Shown in pieces: positions 12,100 to 23,800 of a stretch of 64,000 nt of DNA. Both the position numbers and the translations under genes were made by a program. The notes under the pieces were generated by a model, which did not search any database, had not been told where the DNA came from, and worked only from the letters and a program-made list of their open reading frames with translations. The stretch's first letter is position 1, and every line of letters starts with the position of its first letter. The stretch is from Gnetum montanum (Eukaryota; Streptophyta; Gnetopsida; Gnetales; Gnetaceae): assembly GCA_015680685.1 (NCBI GenBank), contig MNCI01017913.1, positions 952,490-1,016,489 on the forward strand, given 5' to 3'.

Positions 12100-12740
12100 A
12101 CGTTGTGCTGAAATTTCTTTTGTAGGGACTCACTTCCGAATTCAAGTTTATGCAGTTGGTTTGCCTGCCTCTGATGACGCTAACGCGCGCCACCCCGTTT
12201 AAGCCAAAAACATACATCAGTATTTAAAAAGAAAAATAGTGAATCATAAACAGCATTGGATGCCCGTGTCAGGGCAAACGGAGCCACCGAGACCTCCGCG
12301 CAGATGCCGCGCCACTGAATCTTCACCGATAAGTTCTAAAACAAAAGCAAAAGGGTGCTCTACCGCGGCAATTGATCCGCGACGTGATGGCCCTAAAATC
12401 TGAAATCAATGGCGGAAATTTGAAAGAACAATTTACAAAAACATGGAAGCACAGGAAGCCCTGGCAAATTTGGGGCAAAATAAATTAGTTCTTGCAACTG
12501 AAACCCTATGATTCAGGGCAATCTGTCCTGTGAATGAAGTCTGTTTCCAGATCTTCCTCCAATAATCAGACGAAGTAACGATGCCAGATGCAGCTACTGA
12601 GCCTTCTCTCACGGCGGTGGTTGCTGACGATCCTGGAAAGAAGCGGGATATTTCAAGAATATTTGATAACTGTTCCAAGTCTAGCACCCTTGCATTCGGG
12701 ATTAAAGTTCGAATTTGGTTTCTTTCGGTCATTTTTTTTA
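12100..12740 (+). pseudogene. Possible captured host-gene 5' end (promoter, leader, first exon)
   Basis: A GC-richer, CpG-retaining stretch leads to ATG at 12581. It opens MPDAATEPSLTAVVADDPGK, then KKRDISRIFDNCSKSSTLAF, after which the frame runs into AT-rich sequence. The composition shift, the acidic Ala/Pro-rich N-terminus and the abrupt loss of coding character near 12730 look like a first exon with its upstream region. TGGCGGAAATTTG near 12410 resembles an E2F-type site, but one match is weak. I do not recognise the protein. The antisense frame (12433-12732) is the competing reading. It may be a transduced fragment, because no further exon follows. Confidence 0.35.
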
Positions 12741-12940
12741 CATTATATTTAATAACAAGGTATCAATAACAACATTTATTCTAAGGTAAATGTTGCATTA
12801 TCACCTTGTTATTAAAACATTAAGAGCCTCATATTGATATATTTGTGAACCATTATATGGGATTGATGGAATTACTTTCAAAACAATATTTATTTATTCC
12901 CCAACCTCCTAACTTCTTAAGTTAAATACTTCCTAACCTG

Positions 12941-13120
12941 TTGGCCAAGTTACTTAGGAGTAAAGTTAGCTAGGATGTTTGGTAAGTCATCTCCTATTGG
13001 TTGGCCAAGTTGCTTGGGAGTGAAGTTAGCTAGGATAATTAGTAAGTAATCTCCTATTGGTTGTCCAAGTTACTTGGGAGAGAAGTTAGGTAAGATATTT
13101 TTAAAAAAATGTAACTTCCC
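12941..13120 (+). repeat. Three 60-bp tandem repeats upstream of a TATA box
   Basis: TTGGCCAAGTTACTTGGGAG (with small changes) starts at 12941, 13001 and 13061, exactly 60 bp apart. Each unit continues with GAAGTTAGCTAGGAT and, in the first two, a CTCCTATTGG box. CCTATAAATAGG follows at 13136. Repeated enhancer-like units before a TATA box are common in plant LTR U3 regions. Confidence 0.75.
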
Positions 13121-13135
13121 TACCTACCTTGGAAT

Positions 13136-13147
13136 CCTATAAATAGG
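13136..13147 (+). promoter_or_regulatory. TATA box of the inserted LTR-like unit
   Basis: CCTATAAATAGG lies just after the third 60-bp repeat. The spacing suggests a U3/R boundary with transcription starting near 13170-13180. The far side of the unit is hidden by the gap at 13330-13486. Confidence 0.5.
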
Positions 13148-13329
13148 CTTCAAGGGTCAAGAAAAAAGGGGGGAAAAACTGGGACATAACACATCAAGGA
13201 GCATCATCATCACACTTGGAAGATTTGTAAAGAAGATGACCTACAAGATGGCTTGCTAGAATAAAGATTTCAGCCTCTTTGTCATGGTCCTGTGAGTTAT
13301 GCATTTCATTTTTTGTTTTGTTTAAATTG

Positions 13330-13486
13330 NNNNNNNNNNNNNNNNNNNNNNNNNNNNNNNNNNNNNNNNNNNNNNNNNNNNNNNNNNNNNNNNNNNNNNN
13401 NNNNNNNNNNNNNNNNNNNNNNNNNNNNNNNNNNNNNNNNNNNNNNNNNNNNNNNNNNNNNNNNNNNNNNNNNNNNNNNNNNNNNN
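13330..13486. other. Assembly gap (157 N)
   Basis: A run of undetermined bases interrupts the LTR-like insert. Open frames spanning it are artefacts. Confidence 0.99.
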
Positions 13487-13705
13487 GACAAAGTTGGCTG
13501 AATCTCTTTAAAGTAAAGTCATTTGTAGTTCACACACAACGAAATTGTCACATTTCATACAACCGCACGCCGCAACAGCACACACACATACTCACATTAA
13601 CTACTGAGTTATTTGGAGGTATCTGGGCCTTGGTGTAGCCAGAGACCAGCAGGCACCTAAATCCTGTTCGAGGACACTCATTGGCGGTCGCATCCCAAAC
13701 GGTCG

Positions 13706-14090
13706 CCAACAGTTACATCTACCTACACTTTGACCAACCAATAGAAGCTCCCCATGGGACAACTTATGTTATGTCTACCTTGGGTTCTATAGTTTGGCTT
13801 GCAAAGGATGTCATGTGGTTATGGCACATGTGCATCAGAGGGGTTTGCAATTTTGATCATGTGGGGAAATGCAAAGGGTATAAATGCATAGGGATGGATG
13901 TGAGCATGCCATAACAGGGTAGCAAGGATGTGCACTCTTGAGAGGATTAGTTAATCTAGTCATGCACATCAAAGCAATGTGGCAACTTGCCATTGTGATA
14001 AGATGCACCTTTGCACAATGGCCTAGGGCTTTGTCCTGCAAACACAACTTAGAGAAAACAAGAAAAACACACAACATGAAATGCAAATCA
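13706..14090 (-). other. Element B 3' non-coding tail conserved with element D
   Basis: No gene is seen. The segment is collinear (reverse complement) with D 46740-47110: both hold a stretch where GTTTGCAGGA-like sequence is followed by a CATCTTATCACAATGGC-like segment, and both contain CCATGGGAC next to a purine-rich block. Its conservation in the internally deleted copy D suggests sequence needed in cis, or simple common descent. Confidence 0.6.
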
Positions 14091-14091
14091 A

Positions 14092-14420
14092 ATGTTAGAT
14101 TTTGAAAATGCTATTAGTGCTCCAAAGGCCAAACCAGTGGTAAGTGTTCAAAAAGCTAGAAAAATGATGGAAGGTGATGATGCTATAGGTGCTAAAGAAA
14201 CTACATCGATGGTAAGCATTCAAAAAGCCAATGAAATGCCAGGGGGTGATGATGCTACAAGTGATCGAGAGGCTACACTAATAATAGGAGCTTAAGAAAT
14301 CAACAACGTGGTAAGGGGCCATGATGTTGCAAGTGCTCCCAAGGTTGAGCAATGGCAAGAGCCCAAAAAACTAGCAAAATGGCGAGGGGCCATAATGCTG
14401 CTAGTGCTCCAAAGACCAAG
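14092..14420 (-). repeat. Degenerate ~75-bp tandem repeats in element B tail
   Basis: On the + strand GATGATGCTAYARGTGCT recurs about every 70-75 bp, followed by a variable AAAGGCC or AAAGAAACTAC part and a CAAAAAGCTAGAAAAATG-like part, over four to five units. D has a matching degraded stretch at 46590-46740 (GCACTTGTAGCATCTT). The apparent short ORFs on either strand come from the repeat. Confidence 0.65.
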
Positions 14421-14559
14421 TCAATGGCTAGTTCTCCATTCTGGGACTATAGTATCCCCACTTGTGTGGTGCAAAATGGTGGAGGGGGAGGTGGGAAGGA
14501 GTTGAAATTATTCTCACTTGCTTACTCATGGAACTATGCATGATTGATGGCGAACCTAG

Positions 14560-15025
14560 TTTAACATCTCAGTAGAACATGGCGGGCTAGTATATAGTCC
14601 TAGTGGACTACTGTGTTCTAGTTTAATAGCATGGTAGATGAGTTGTGTTAGTTTAATTTCATGGCCTAAGGACGAATGCTATGCTAGTTTAATGTCATAA
14701 TAAATAAAATTTTTTTTCAATGCCAGTTTAACATCATAGCATATGGATGCTTTGCTAATTAAACCTCATAGAGTATAAATGGTTCTAGTTTATAGTCATA
14801 GTGGACTCCTTGTGCTATTTTATAGTCATAGCAAGCTTTTTGTGCTAGTTTATAGTCATAGCAGACTTTTTTGCCAATTTATAATCATAGTAGACTTGTT
14901 GTGCCAGTTTATAGTCATAGCAAACTCTCTGTACTAGTTTAACATCATAGCAAATGGGCTATGCTAGTTTATAGTCATAGTGGACTTATTCTGCTAGTTT
15001 ATAGTCATAGCGGACTCATGCTTAC
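14560..15025 (-). repeat. GGCC-type array of element B, 3' (post-integrase) copy
   Basis: About a dozen units of roughly 37-40 bp read GCTAGTTTATAGTCATAGYGGACT on the + strand, i.e. ...GACTATAAACTAG in element orientation. The array follows integrase and corresponds to D 46370-46565 (TGACTATAAACTAGCA). It belongs to the same family as the arrays around the antisense gene, but the GGCC half has mostly become GAC. Confidence 0.85.
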
Positions 15026-15039
15026 CTTGCTTTGTTGAG

Positions 15040-18000
15040 ATGCAATGCTACATCCTAGGCATAGTAAGGCTTTAGGTACAAATGGTTCACTGGAGTAGCA
15101 AACTCATTACCATCTTGATTAGCAAGCTTGAATGCTCCATTATCGTAGCCCTTAGTGACCAAGAAAGGTCCTTCCTAGTTCGCTGAGAATTTATCCATGG
15201 GTTCATGAACAACCTTGAGGACTAGGTCCCTTTCTTGATCAAACGTTGATGCTAATTATTATGGTGCTTTTACCATTGCTTTCCTTGGTACCATTTGATG
15301 TGATCAAGCATCTACATATGCTCCTCCTCTATTGAGTTGAGGTCTGTAGTCTTCAACTCATTATTCTAGTCTTTATCAATAAAGTTCAAGAGGATCACCT
15401 GGAGCGATGGAACCGATAATTCAAGGGGAAAACTTTTTTTAGATTTGTAGACAAGATTGTAACGCATCTTACCTATTGTTGTTCGTTGTTTTGTGCAGTA
15501 GGCCCAGAGTGCATAGACTAATTGCTCATGCCATCATCATTTGCTATTGTTTAGCATCTTCTTTAAAATGTTAATGATGAGTTTGTTTGTGGTTGTTGCT
15601 TGGCCATTCGCCTAAGGGTAGTATAGTAACAAGAAGGAATGTTTAATACCAAAGTTCTTGCAAAAGGCTTTAGTTTCAGCACTACTAAATTATGGCTTGT
15701 TGTCTATGACTATGGTCATGGATAAACCAAAATGGATCACTATGTTATTAAGTGTAAATTTGCAAACCTATTGTGATTTTTTCTTCCTAAGAGGAATAGC
15801 CTCAACCCACTTGGTAAAATACTCAATTGTGATTATGATGAAGTTATGCCCTATGGAAGACTTAGGCATGATGGGTCTAATGATGTCCAGGCCCCAATGT
15901 TGGAATGGTCATGTGATCTATGTTGTGTGCAGTTCAGTCAGTGGCACATGCATTAAGTTGCCATGCTGTTGACATATGTCACACACTTTGACATTAGAGA
16001 TGCAATTGCACTTCATGTAAGTCCAATTATAGTCTAAGCATCTAATTTTTCCTGCCATTACTCTGGGTGCTATGTGACCTTTTCATAGTCCTTCATGGAC
16101 TTGCTCAATGACTTTTTGCACTTCACCATTGCTGACGCAAGTCAGTAGTATGCCACATAGGATCTGTGACATAAGGTGCTATCACCTAAGATGACATACT
16201 ACCACAAATGTTTACGCACTGCATATTTTTGAGCAGCAATTAAATGGTGTGGAGGCTCACCTTATTGAAGGTATGCTTTAATGTCATCAGACCACTCTCC
16301 TATGTGGTTCATGCTAACTGTGGCTATGGATACAATGTCAATGATTTGCATGATGGGCATGGTGCAGTCCACCACTAAGTTGGGCAATGCATGAAACATG
16401 TCTAATGCGATGCTTAAGGATAATGTTGCTAATGCATTAGCTATAGCATTCTCATTTCGAGGAATGCATTGGATATTTGCTATTACAAACTATTGAAGCA
16501 ACTACTTTGCTTGGTCATAGTAAGGTTATAAATGTTAAGCCTTGTAGGCATAAACCTCTATTACCTAGTTAACTACTAGTTGTGAGTCACCTCAAATTGC
16601 TAGGTGTTGGATCCTTAAGTCATGTGCTACAAGAACACCTCAAAGGAGACCTTTATACTCCTCCACATTGTTAGTACAAAGGAATGCAAAACAATATGTG
16701 AAGGATCATATCTCCCCAGAGGGAAACATGATAATGACAATGATGCTACCCCCTTGAGAGGTTTAAGCCCTATCAAAATGTAGGAGTGCCTCAAAGTTGT
16801 CACACACTTGACTCATGCTACTGACTTGCTCATCTGAGAATTCTGAGTCTATAGTTGTTTGATTGTTGATAGGTGAAGTCATGAGTTATGTGGCTATAGC
16901 TTAATCTTTTGTCAAGGCTTGTGCAATGTAGTGTAGTCCAAACTCCATCATTATTGCTTTCCATTGTGCAATACAACTACTTTTGTAGATGTTCATTATA
17001 ATTGCTCAGAGTATGTTATTTTTGCAAATGATGTTGACTTCGCTATGGATAAGGTAATGCCTTTACTTCTTGAGTGAAAAGACTAAGGTGAGGTAGTGCT
17101 TTTCCACATCATTGCATTTTGCTTCATGGGCTACTATTTCATGGCTTAAGTAGTAAACTGGGACCTCTATGCCATCCTCTCACTTTTGACAAAGTAAAGA
17201 AGCAATGGATGTGTTAGAGATGAAGGTATATGTAAAAGGTTTTATCTCCTTATGGAGGGTGAACTTTAGGGAGTTAAGCAAGCTTCTACTTAGGATTGTC
17301 GAATCCTTGTTGGCATTGAGCTATCCATTTGAAGTGGGCTTCTTTCTTGAGTAGATGTTGCATTGGCTATAACTTATTGGTTAACCATGTGATAAACCTA
17401 CATATGAATTACAATCTACCTTGTAGCCCTCATAGCTCCTTAAGGTTGGTCAGGGGTGCTAAGTTGGTTATGGCCTTAACCTTGTTGAGGTCTACACATA
17501 TTTTTACTTCAAATACTAAAAAATCGAGCATCTAGCCCATTCTGATGTTGAAAACATACTTCTTGGGGTTCAACCTAAGATCGTGTTTTAAGCAATGTTT
17601 AAGCACTATGTCTAGATCATTTGCATGATTGTGAGCTACTTTGGACTTAACTATTATTTCATTGATGTAATCATTGAGCAAGCTTAACATATAATCACTA
17701 AAGATGTATGTCAATGCATGTTGTCCATGCATGCTGATAAGTTGCTCCTACATTCTTGAGTCAAAAGGGCATCATGGTATAACAGAACGTACCCCAAGGA
17801 GTCATAAAGATTATTCTGAGTTGGTGTTTAAGGTTGATCCTAATTTGGTTGTAGCCCGAGAACCCATCCATGAAGGATAACAAGGCATGTCTAGCCATGG
17901 TATCGATTAGTTGATTAATACTGGGCAATAGAAAATCATCTTTAATGGTTGCCTTATTCAAGTCCTGGAAGTCTATGCAAATGCGTATACTTCAATTTTT

Positions 18001-18536
18001 CTTGGGCACAACTACAATGTTGTAGACCTAGTCTGCATAGTCAATAACGCAGATGAAACTAGCTTTATAAAGCTTTGTCATTTCATCACGGATGACCAAC
18101 GCCACCTCAAGCCTAACCTTGTGTGCCTTCTATTTTACTAGCTTAATGTAGGGATCTAGGACAATGTTGTGCTAGACTAGCTAGGTATCTAGGCCTGGCA
18201 TGTCCTCATATGCCCATTCGAATGCTTTAATGTTATTCTTGAGCACCTTAGCGATGTCTTGGGCATGCTGGGGATCTAACAAGGAGCTTAGCTTTAACAT
18301 CTTTGTTCCAAGGATCTCAACAAGAGGATCCTCTATAACATCCCTTACCTCTAGATCGAGAGCCTTAACAAGATGGTTGGGCTATTTTAGTGGGATCTCT
18401 ACAGCACTATGTATTTAGCATAGGTTGTAGGCTCAAGGTCTAGGCAATGTGCATTAATGCATCACTTGATGTCACCATGAGGCTCAGTGAGGACCACAGG
18501 TGAAAGAAGCTACTCAAGTATGGCCATGTTGTATTC
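15040..18536 (-). pseudogene. Element B pol: RT, RNase H, archaeal-type RNase H and integrase, decayed
   Basis: Read from 18536 down. The pre-RT segment (ALDLEVRDVIEDPLVEILG; KAFEWAYEDMPGLDT) matches A and C. RT fingers and palm read DLNKATIKDDFLLPSINQLI and SFMDGFSGYNQIRI; the YVDD-type box has become YINEI (about 17650), removing a catalytic aspartate. The thumb/connection (about 17500-17250) has GLQGRL and HLLKKEAHFKW. A first RNase H remnant follows. A second RNase H (about 16790-16410) has STSQGG, GDSQLVVN and PRNENAIANALA, the signature of Tat-lineage dual RNase H. Integrase (about 16010-15330) shows HWGLDI, FTKWVEAIPLKK, YYPKANGQA and a C-terminal YNLVY, with the DNG-Q-F site broken. 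Many stops and frameshifts make it inactive. It starts just after an acceptor-like CTTGTTTTGTAG. Confidence 0.9.
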
Positions 18537-18560
18537 CTACAAAACAAGCCAACAAAACAT
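18537..18560 (-). promoter_or_regulatory. Putative splice acceptor upstream of element B pol
   Basis: On the minus strand a T-rich run ends CTTGTTTTGTAG directly before the pol frame (GAATACAACATGG). Copy C has GGCGTTTTTGCAG at the equivalent place. Both fit the 3' end of a sense-strand intron that would contain the antisense gene. Confidence 0.5.
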
Positions 18561-18679
18561 TAAGTAGCACCTGTAGTAACCAAGTTCATGTGCACAAATG
18601 AATAAAAATAAATGTGATAAAAATTTTCCTAAGTATGTAATAGGGACTATAAACAGGGGTAAGCATGCATGTGTGTACT

Positions 18680-18785
18680 AATTTTAGGCCTTGGTAGGCT
18701 GTGCATGCTAGTTTTAGGTCTTAGTGGACCGTGGGTGCCAATTTTAGGTCTTAGTGAACCATGGGTGCATCAAGCATGTCAATTC
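18680..18785 (-). repeat. GGCC-type array of element B, pol-side copy
   Basis: Three units on the + strand carry CTAGTTTTAGGTCTTAGTGG followed by ACCGTGGGTGCC. It lies between pol and the 5' end of the antisense gene. A single unit (GTCCACTAAGACCTTAAACT) is at the same place in C, at 63579-63605. Confidence 0.8.
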
Positions 18786-18849
18786 AGGAAAGGCCGACAA
18801 TGATTGAGAAGTGAAATCAACTAAGGCATTGACTAGATGATGAAAAGTT

Positions 18850-20841
18850 AGAAATTTTGGCTAAGTGTACATGACTACGCTCTTACCCAACTATGCTCCC
18901 ATCAAAAGTTGAAAATTTTGGCTAAGTATGGAGCATAGTCCCAGGTAGATGGGTTATTAAACAACCCCACAAGGGTATAAAAGCACATTTCACCATGGGT
19001 AAGTTGTCATTTTCAAACTTACAAAAAATAAAATTCAGAGCATAGACTTACTATTAGAGAGCATAGTTGGAGCAAGATGATGCACCAAAGTGGATGCCTA
19101 CACCTGGGACTAGCGAATGTGAATGAACGGGAACAAGCACTAGGCTACCTGCTGCAGGCACACATGGAAGAGAGGAGGTCATCAGCATCTACTTTGTACC
19201 CCAACTATGCTCTTCCCTTTGTCATTTTTTTGTTGTTTATTTTCTACACTGAAGGTTTGGGGAAGTGGACGTTGTTGGCACCCTACCATAGCAGGGGTCG
19301 TCACCACTATGGATCGTTTTGGCTACCACAGCTAGGAGGGCATGCATGGTTGGGAGGGTTCAAGATGATGAGGGTTTTACCTATGAGCTATGGGTTTTGG
19401 GCATGCATAGTGTGGTTGCAGGCTACACTTTGCAACAGGGCGAGGGGGAGGGAAATGGCTGTTATTAGGTGGTGTGGCATGGCCACAAGGAGCCATGCAT
19501 GGGGTTGTAGGGCTAAGCATAGGGTTGATTAAATGTGAGGGTTTGCTAGAGTACATGGGTTAGGTTTCTACAAAAATTTATTTTTTTTTGTTTACATTAG
19601 TTTCTTATGACACATAAGAGGCATGGATCAGGGTTTGGTGGCAACTAGGGATGGCTGAATATGGGGTAGAAGGTGCAGTGAGGGTTCTATAATTTTTGTT
19701 TTTGTTGCTTTTTTATTTCTATTTTAAAAAAAATGTTGGGTTGGGGCAAGGGAGATAGGCACATGAGGGGCTACATGGGCCATGGGTTGATGACACCCCA
19801 CGGTGCAATGAGGGCTACATGGGCATTGCACCCCACAGTGTATTCATGTGGTCCATAGGGGCCACAAGTGGAGGGCTCAATGCCAAGGGCACATTTCTGT
19901 GCATTCTAGTTTTTTTTTAATTTTCAACAAATTTTTTTGAACTTGGGGGCTATGACAAGGCATGGCACAAGGGTTGTGGCTATGGTTGGGGCCACAAGGA
20001 CTGCTACTGTGGTTGGTGCTCAATGTGGGCTAAGGGATAGCAGTGATGCAGGGCACAAGGCATGTAGGGTGATGGGTGGAGAAGGCATGCAAGGTGTAGT
20101 GGATGATGCTATGGTAGGGTGTGATGTGCAAGACACGATAGCCATACTAGGCATGTTGCATAGAGAACATTGGGGCATTAGTTAAGACTACATCTTCTAT
20201 TACCATAGCCAGGGCTACGCTCCCTATCTTGGGGGCAAAGTTGATGCCAAGTGTTTGACAAAATGTGTCTACCCAATAGTTAGTTTTTTGGGATATATAG
20301 CGTAGTCACAGTGCCCAGAGCTAGAAAAAATTTTACCTCCTTTTCTGGACTATGCTCTCTATGAAGGTTGCCCAGAGTTAGAATTTTTGTGAAAATTTTA
20401 GACTACACTCTCCACTACAATAATCCAAAGTTAGAAAAATTTCAGGATTTTTGGACTATGCTCTCTACTAAGGTGGTTTGAAGTTAGAAAAAATTCACAA
20501 ACCATGTGTAATGCTAAACTTGAAAAATGTGACAATGCTAATCCTACAAACTGTAATGATGCTAAACCTATGAAAACATGTTGATGCTACACCTATGAAA
20601 CAAAATGCTAATCTTATACGAATGTGTTGTACCCCAATGAGTACCATGCATGTTAAATAATTTTTTTAACATCCTATAGCCACAAGGCCCTAGAGGGCAT
20701 TTCCAAAATGAAAAAAAAATTGCTAGTCTATGTTATACTATGCTAACTTTGCTAACTTAATTTAATGGTTTTATGTCAAAATTTGCATCTATGTACATAC
20801 ATTAACGCTTTGTTTATTACTTGGCTATTGCAAAGTGCTAA
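18850..20841 (+). other. Upstream region of the element B antisense gene, with LTR-like motifs
   Basis: No protein is recognised. The 151-codon frame at 19077-19532 and the frame at 19937-20185 lie in low-complexity GGGCATGG-rich sequence. Both edges (18860-18960 and 20200-20480) contain GACTATGCTCYC and AGTTAGAAAAA segments typical of this family's LTRs, so part may be a related solo LTR or a duplicated LTR segment. By comparison with C it should include exon 1 and intron 1 of the antisense gene, but exon 1 was not found. Confidence 0.35.
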
Positions 20842-23800
20842 TAAAGACTATCCTAATTGTCATGGAGCTTGTGCGCATCTTGTGCTACATGAGTAAGCTT
20901 GTTTCCAACACGTCTACACTAGATATGCGAGTGGATCAACAAGTAGTGTGATTCTAACCAAGGGCTTGTGAGTTCCTAAAGTACCTACTATAGTAGTTTA
21001 GCATGATCATGTGGTCACACGTAGCAGTGGAGGCTAGTAACACCATCACTGAGACATTACTACCCAAGGCTAACTAGGACATCTTGAGGTTCATGTCTGA
21101 TGAGCCCATTGTTGGTGGTGATGGAGCAAGTGGTTCAGGCAAAGGCCCTAGGGGTGCTTAGTGCCTACCCAAGATTTCGCATATGATAGGGTTTAGTTTC
21201 TACAACAAGAGCAACACCTCTTTCTTGCTATGTGCATGCACACCCTATTCCAAAACCCACCTAGAACTATCTACTATGCTACAGGGTAAGTGCTTTTATA
21301 GCTTTTATAGTTTATCTCTTTCCACATACTCATGCTATCTTACTAACTACTCATGCTTAATGCCAAATTCAGAGTTGATAAGAAGGGCCTACATGATGAG
21401 GTGGACACTCTAGCTTTGACTCGCACTACCCTAAAGGTGTTTTCTTCTAGCCCAAATGTTTGAGAAGCTGTGCTTAAGTAGGTGGGATCTAATTTGGAGC
21501 CCTACCCACCTCAATACCTAAGGATGTATGAGCAGTGCAAGATCCACGATTAGTTGGATGAGGAGTGGGCTACTAGTGTGATTAACACCAAGGAGATGAT
21601 TGCATCACCACCTCTATCTCACACCCCATTTGTGCCACATATGCATCTACTATTTTAGCGCTTGTGCTTGCTCACATATGCCTATTAATTTTCCTTTTGC
21701 ATCATTCTTATGTTGTTTTGCCTTTATTGTAATAGTGATTTCCTTAGGCGAGGTGACAGTGGTCACCACAAGCTGCACAAAGACTACCCTCACCATGAAA
21801 TATGGTGATGTGGAGTATGCATAGCATTGGTTGTGCCACAAGGCCTCAAATGTATTTGTCACCAAGCTCATGCATGTAGGGTTTATGCACCTATTTTTGG
21901 CCCTTAGCCCAGGTATTCTAGTGGCCAAAATGGTTACCATCATTGACTCCTTCAATAGTGACGTTCAATAATTTGTCATCCACATGCACAGTGTGAGGGT
22001 AGTGCTTAACCTCAATGAGGCCTTCCTTACTAATCTCTTTGGACTCACCATTAATTTCCCATTGATTATTGATAAGGATAGTAGGAAGGTGGATAGTAGA
22101 GGAAAGATCAAGGACTAGTTAGATTCCACCTAATCTCACAAGGGCATATGAATCAAGGATGTGCTTATGCCTGAGGTACAAGAGCTCTACCCTCTTTTTC
22201 ACACCCGTGCCTTCCTAAAGTTGCTCTCCCAAGGAAAGATTCTTGGGGTTGAGCAAGCATGGGTGATGAAAGAGGTATTTCTAGAAGGCACAAGGTTTAA
22301 CTAGGCTTCCTATATGATGACTAGCTTGCATGTAGAGATCTCCAAGCTATGGTTTAACATTCAAGCGAGATCCCATGTTCATTTCACATTCTTCACAGGA
22401 TACCTGCGAACGTTTGTGAAGCTATTGGTTGTATGTGATGATGGATGTTGGGTGATGCAAGACCATGAATAACTCTCAAAGCAATGGATTGAGCACCTAT
22501 TCATAGCCACATGGGCAAAGGACTTCTCGAAGGATATCGATGAGTTGTTATCAATAACGACTACAGGTCCTATGGAGTGGTCACATTATTCATGTGATAG
22601 TGCAGACAAGGGTCTACTAGTTGGCACTAGGGACATGGCTAAGGTAGACCGCTACATTACAGAGATAGTGGAACCATCCAAGGCAAAGATTAATAGGCCA
22701 TGTGCTATGAAGGGGGCTACTCCTAAAGCTGAGAAGCCCAACAACAAGAAAATCAACATCAAGTTTCAAAGCTTCCATACAGAGGTTGTAGGTTAGTATT
22801 GCATAACTTGTTAGATGCATTTATTATATCTTTGTATGTTTATATATTTTTTATGTTTTTTTCATTTATGCTATGTTATTAACTAGTACTAATGTTATAT
22901 GTGTATGTGAGTGAAGAGACCGAAGAGAGGGCTGCCAAAGCAGTAGCGGAGGCAGTAGTAAGAGAAGCATCCCCCCAAGCTAAGGAGGGGGAAGTTCATG
23001 GAGATGAGCTACCTAGCATAGTAAAGATCCTCCAACCGTTGGAGGAGGAGCTGCTCCACCCTGATGGGGGTGATTTTGATTACCTATTTGATGGCATATA
23101 GCTAGGTGACCCTCCTGCACTCATGCTTGAGGGCTTCCTAGGTAAGAACTTTGAATTTCCATCTCTTATTCCCCTTTTTTTCTCTAGCATCTTTGGTTGT
23201 TTAGTTGCATGCTAATTGCATCATGTTGTGTTATAGCCTCAAATATGCCTACTAGCATTCCAATGTCTTCCTATCACATGGAGTAGTGGGTAGACATGCC
23301 TAATAAGTTTTCCTTCATGGAGGGCATTGCAAAGGACATGGTGGATCATTTACAACAAATAGATCCTAAGCTTGGTATTCTTCATATATTACTTTGCTTA
23401 GTATTACTTTACCAATTGAATTTTGTGGCTAAGATTACTTACTTGTTGCATGTCAACAGGTTCTAAGCTCATTGGGATCTAAGCAAGGTGGCGAAGGTTG
23501 ATGCCCTCCCTAAACTCCCTCCTAAGGTGGATCAGATGTCTTGTGGTATGTACGAGATAGTGAGCAAGTGCATACTTTCCTGTACAAAAGAATTATGGGC
23601 TACAGGCACTCAAATGAGCACCTGTGAAAACATGTGCATTAGCTCTAGGAACAAGTGACCAGCCAGGACACAAATATCAGGGATCTTCAATCTTAATATG
23701 ACTTTCTAGCAGCTGGGTCATAGGGAGATAGCACCTAGAGGACCTCTAAGATAGAGTATGCTTGTTACTAGTCAGCTCTCAAAGGCAAAAATGATGCCAC

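Larger units (their letters stand above)
11345..13705. mobile_element. Secondary insertion in the 3' tail of element B
   Basis: B aligns with the tail of D on both sides (B 10983-11340 with D 47330-47704; B from about 13709 upward with D below about 47110), but nothing in D matches the DNA between. The insert keeps many CpG dinucleotides (for example GCGCGCCACCCCG near 12190), unlike the CpG-poor B around it. It contains a possible host-gene 5' end, a block that looks like an LTR promoter with 60-bp repeats, and a 157-base gap. I could not identify its termini or a target duplication, so its type is unresolved. Confidence 0.55.

Noticed and set aside
12433-12732. 99-codon minus-strand frame
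   Set aside because: It overlaps the plus-strand candidate first exon; composition and the upstream region favour the plus strand, though neither is proven.
13279-13638. Open frames crossing the run of N
   Set aside because: The frames are open only because undetermined bases contain no stop codon.
14560-15025. Regular short repeats suggestive of a CRISPR array
   Set aside because: Units are degenerate, spacers are not unique, the context is plant retrotransposon and no cas genes are present.
19077-19532. 151-codon open frame on the + strand
   Set aside because: Low-complexity GGGCATGG-rich sequence with no recognisable domain, and no equivalent frame in C, where the antisense gene's start is clear.
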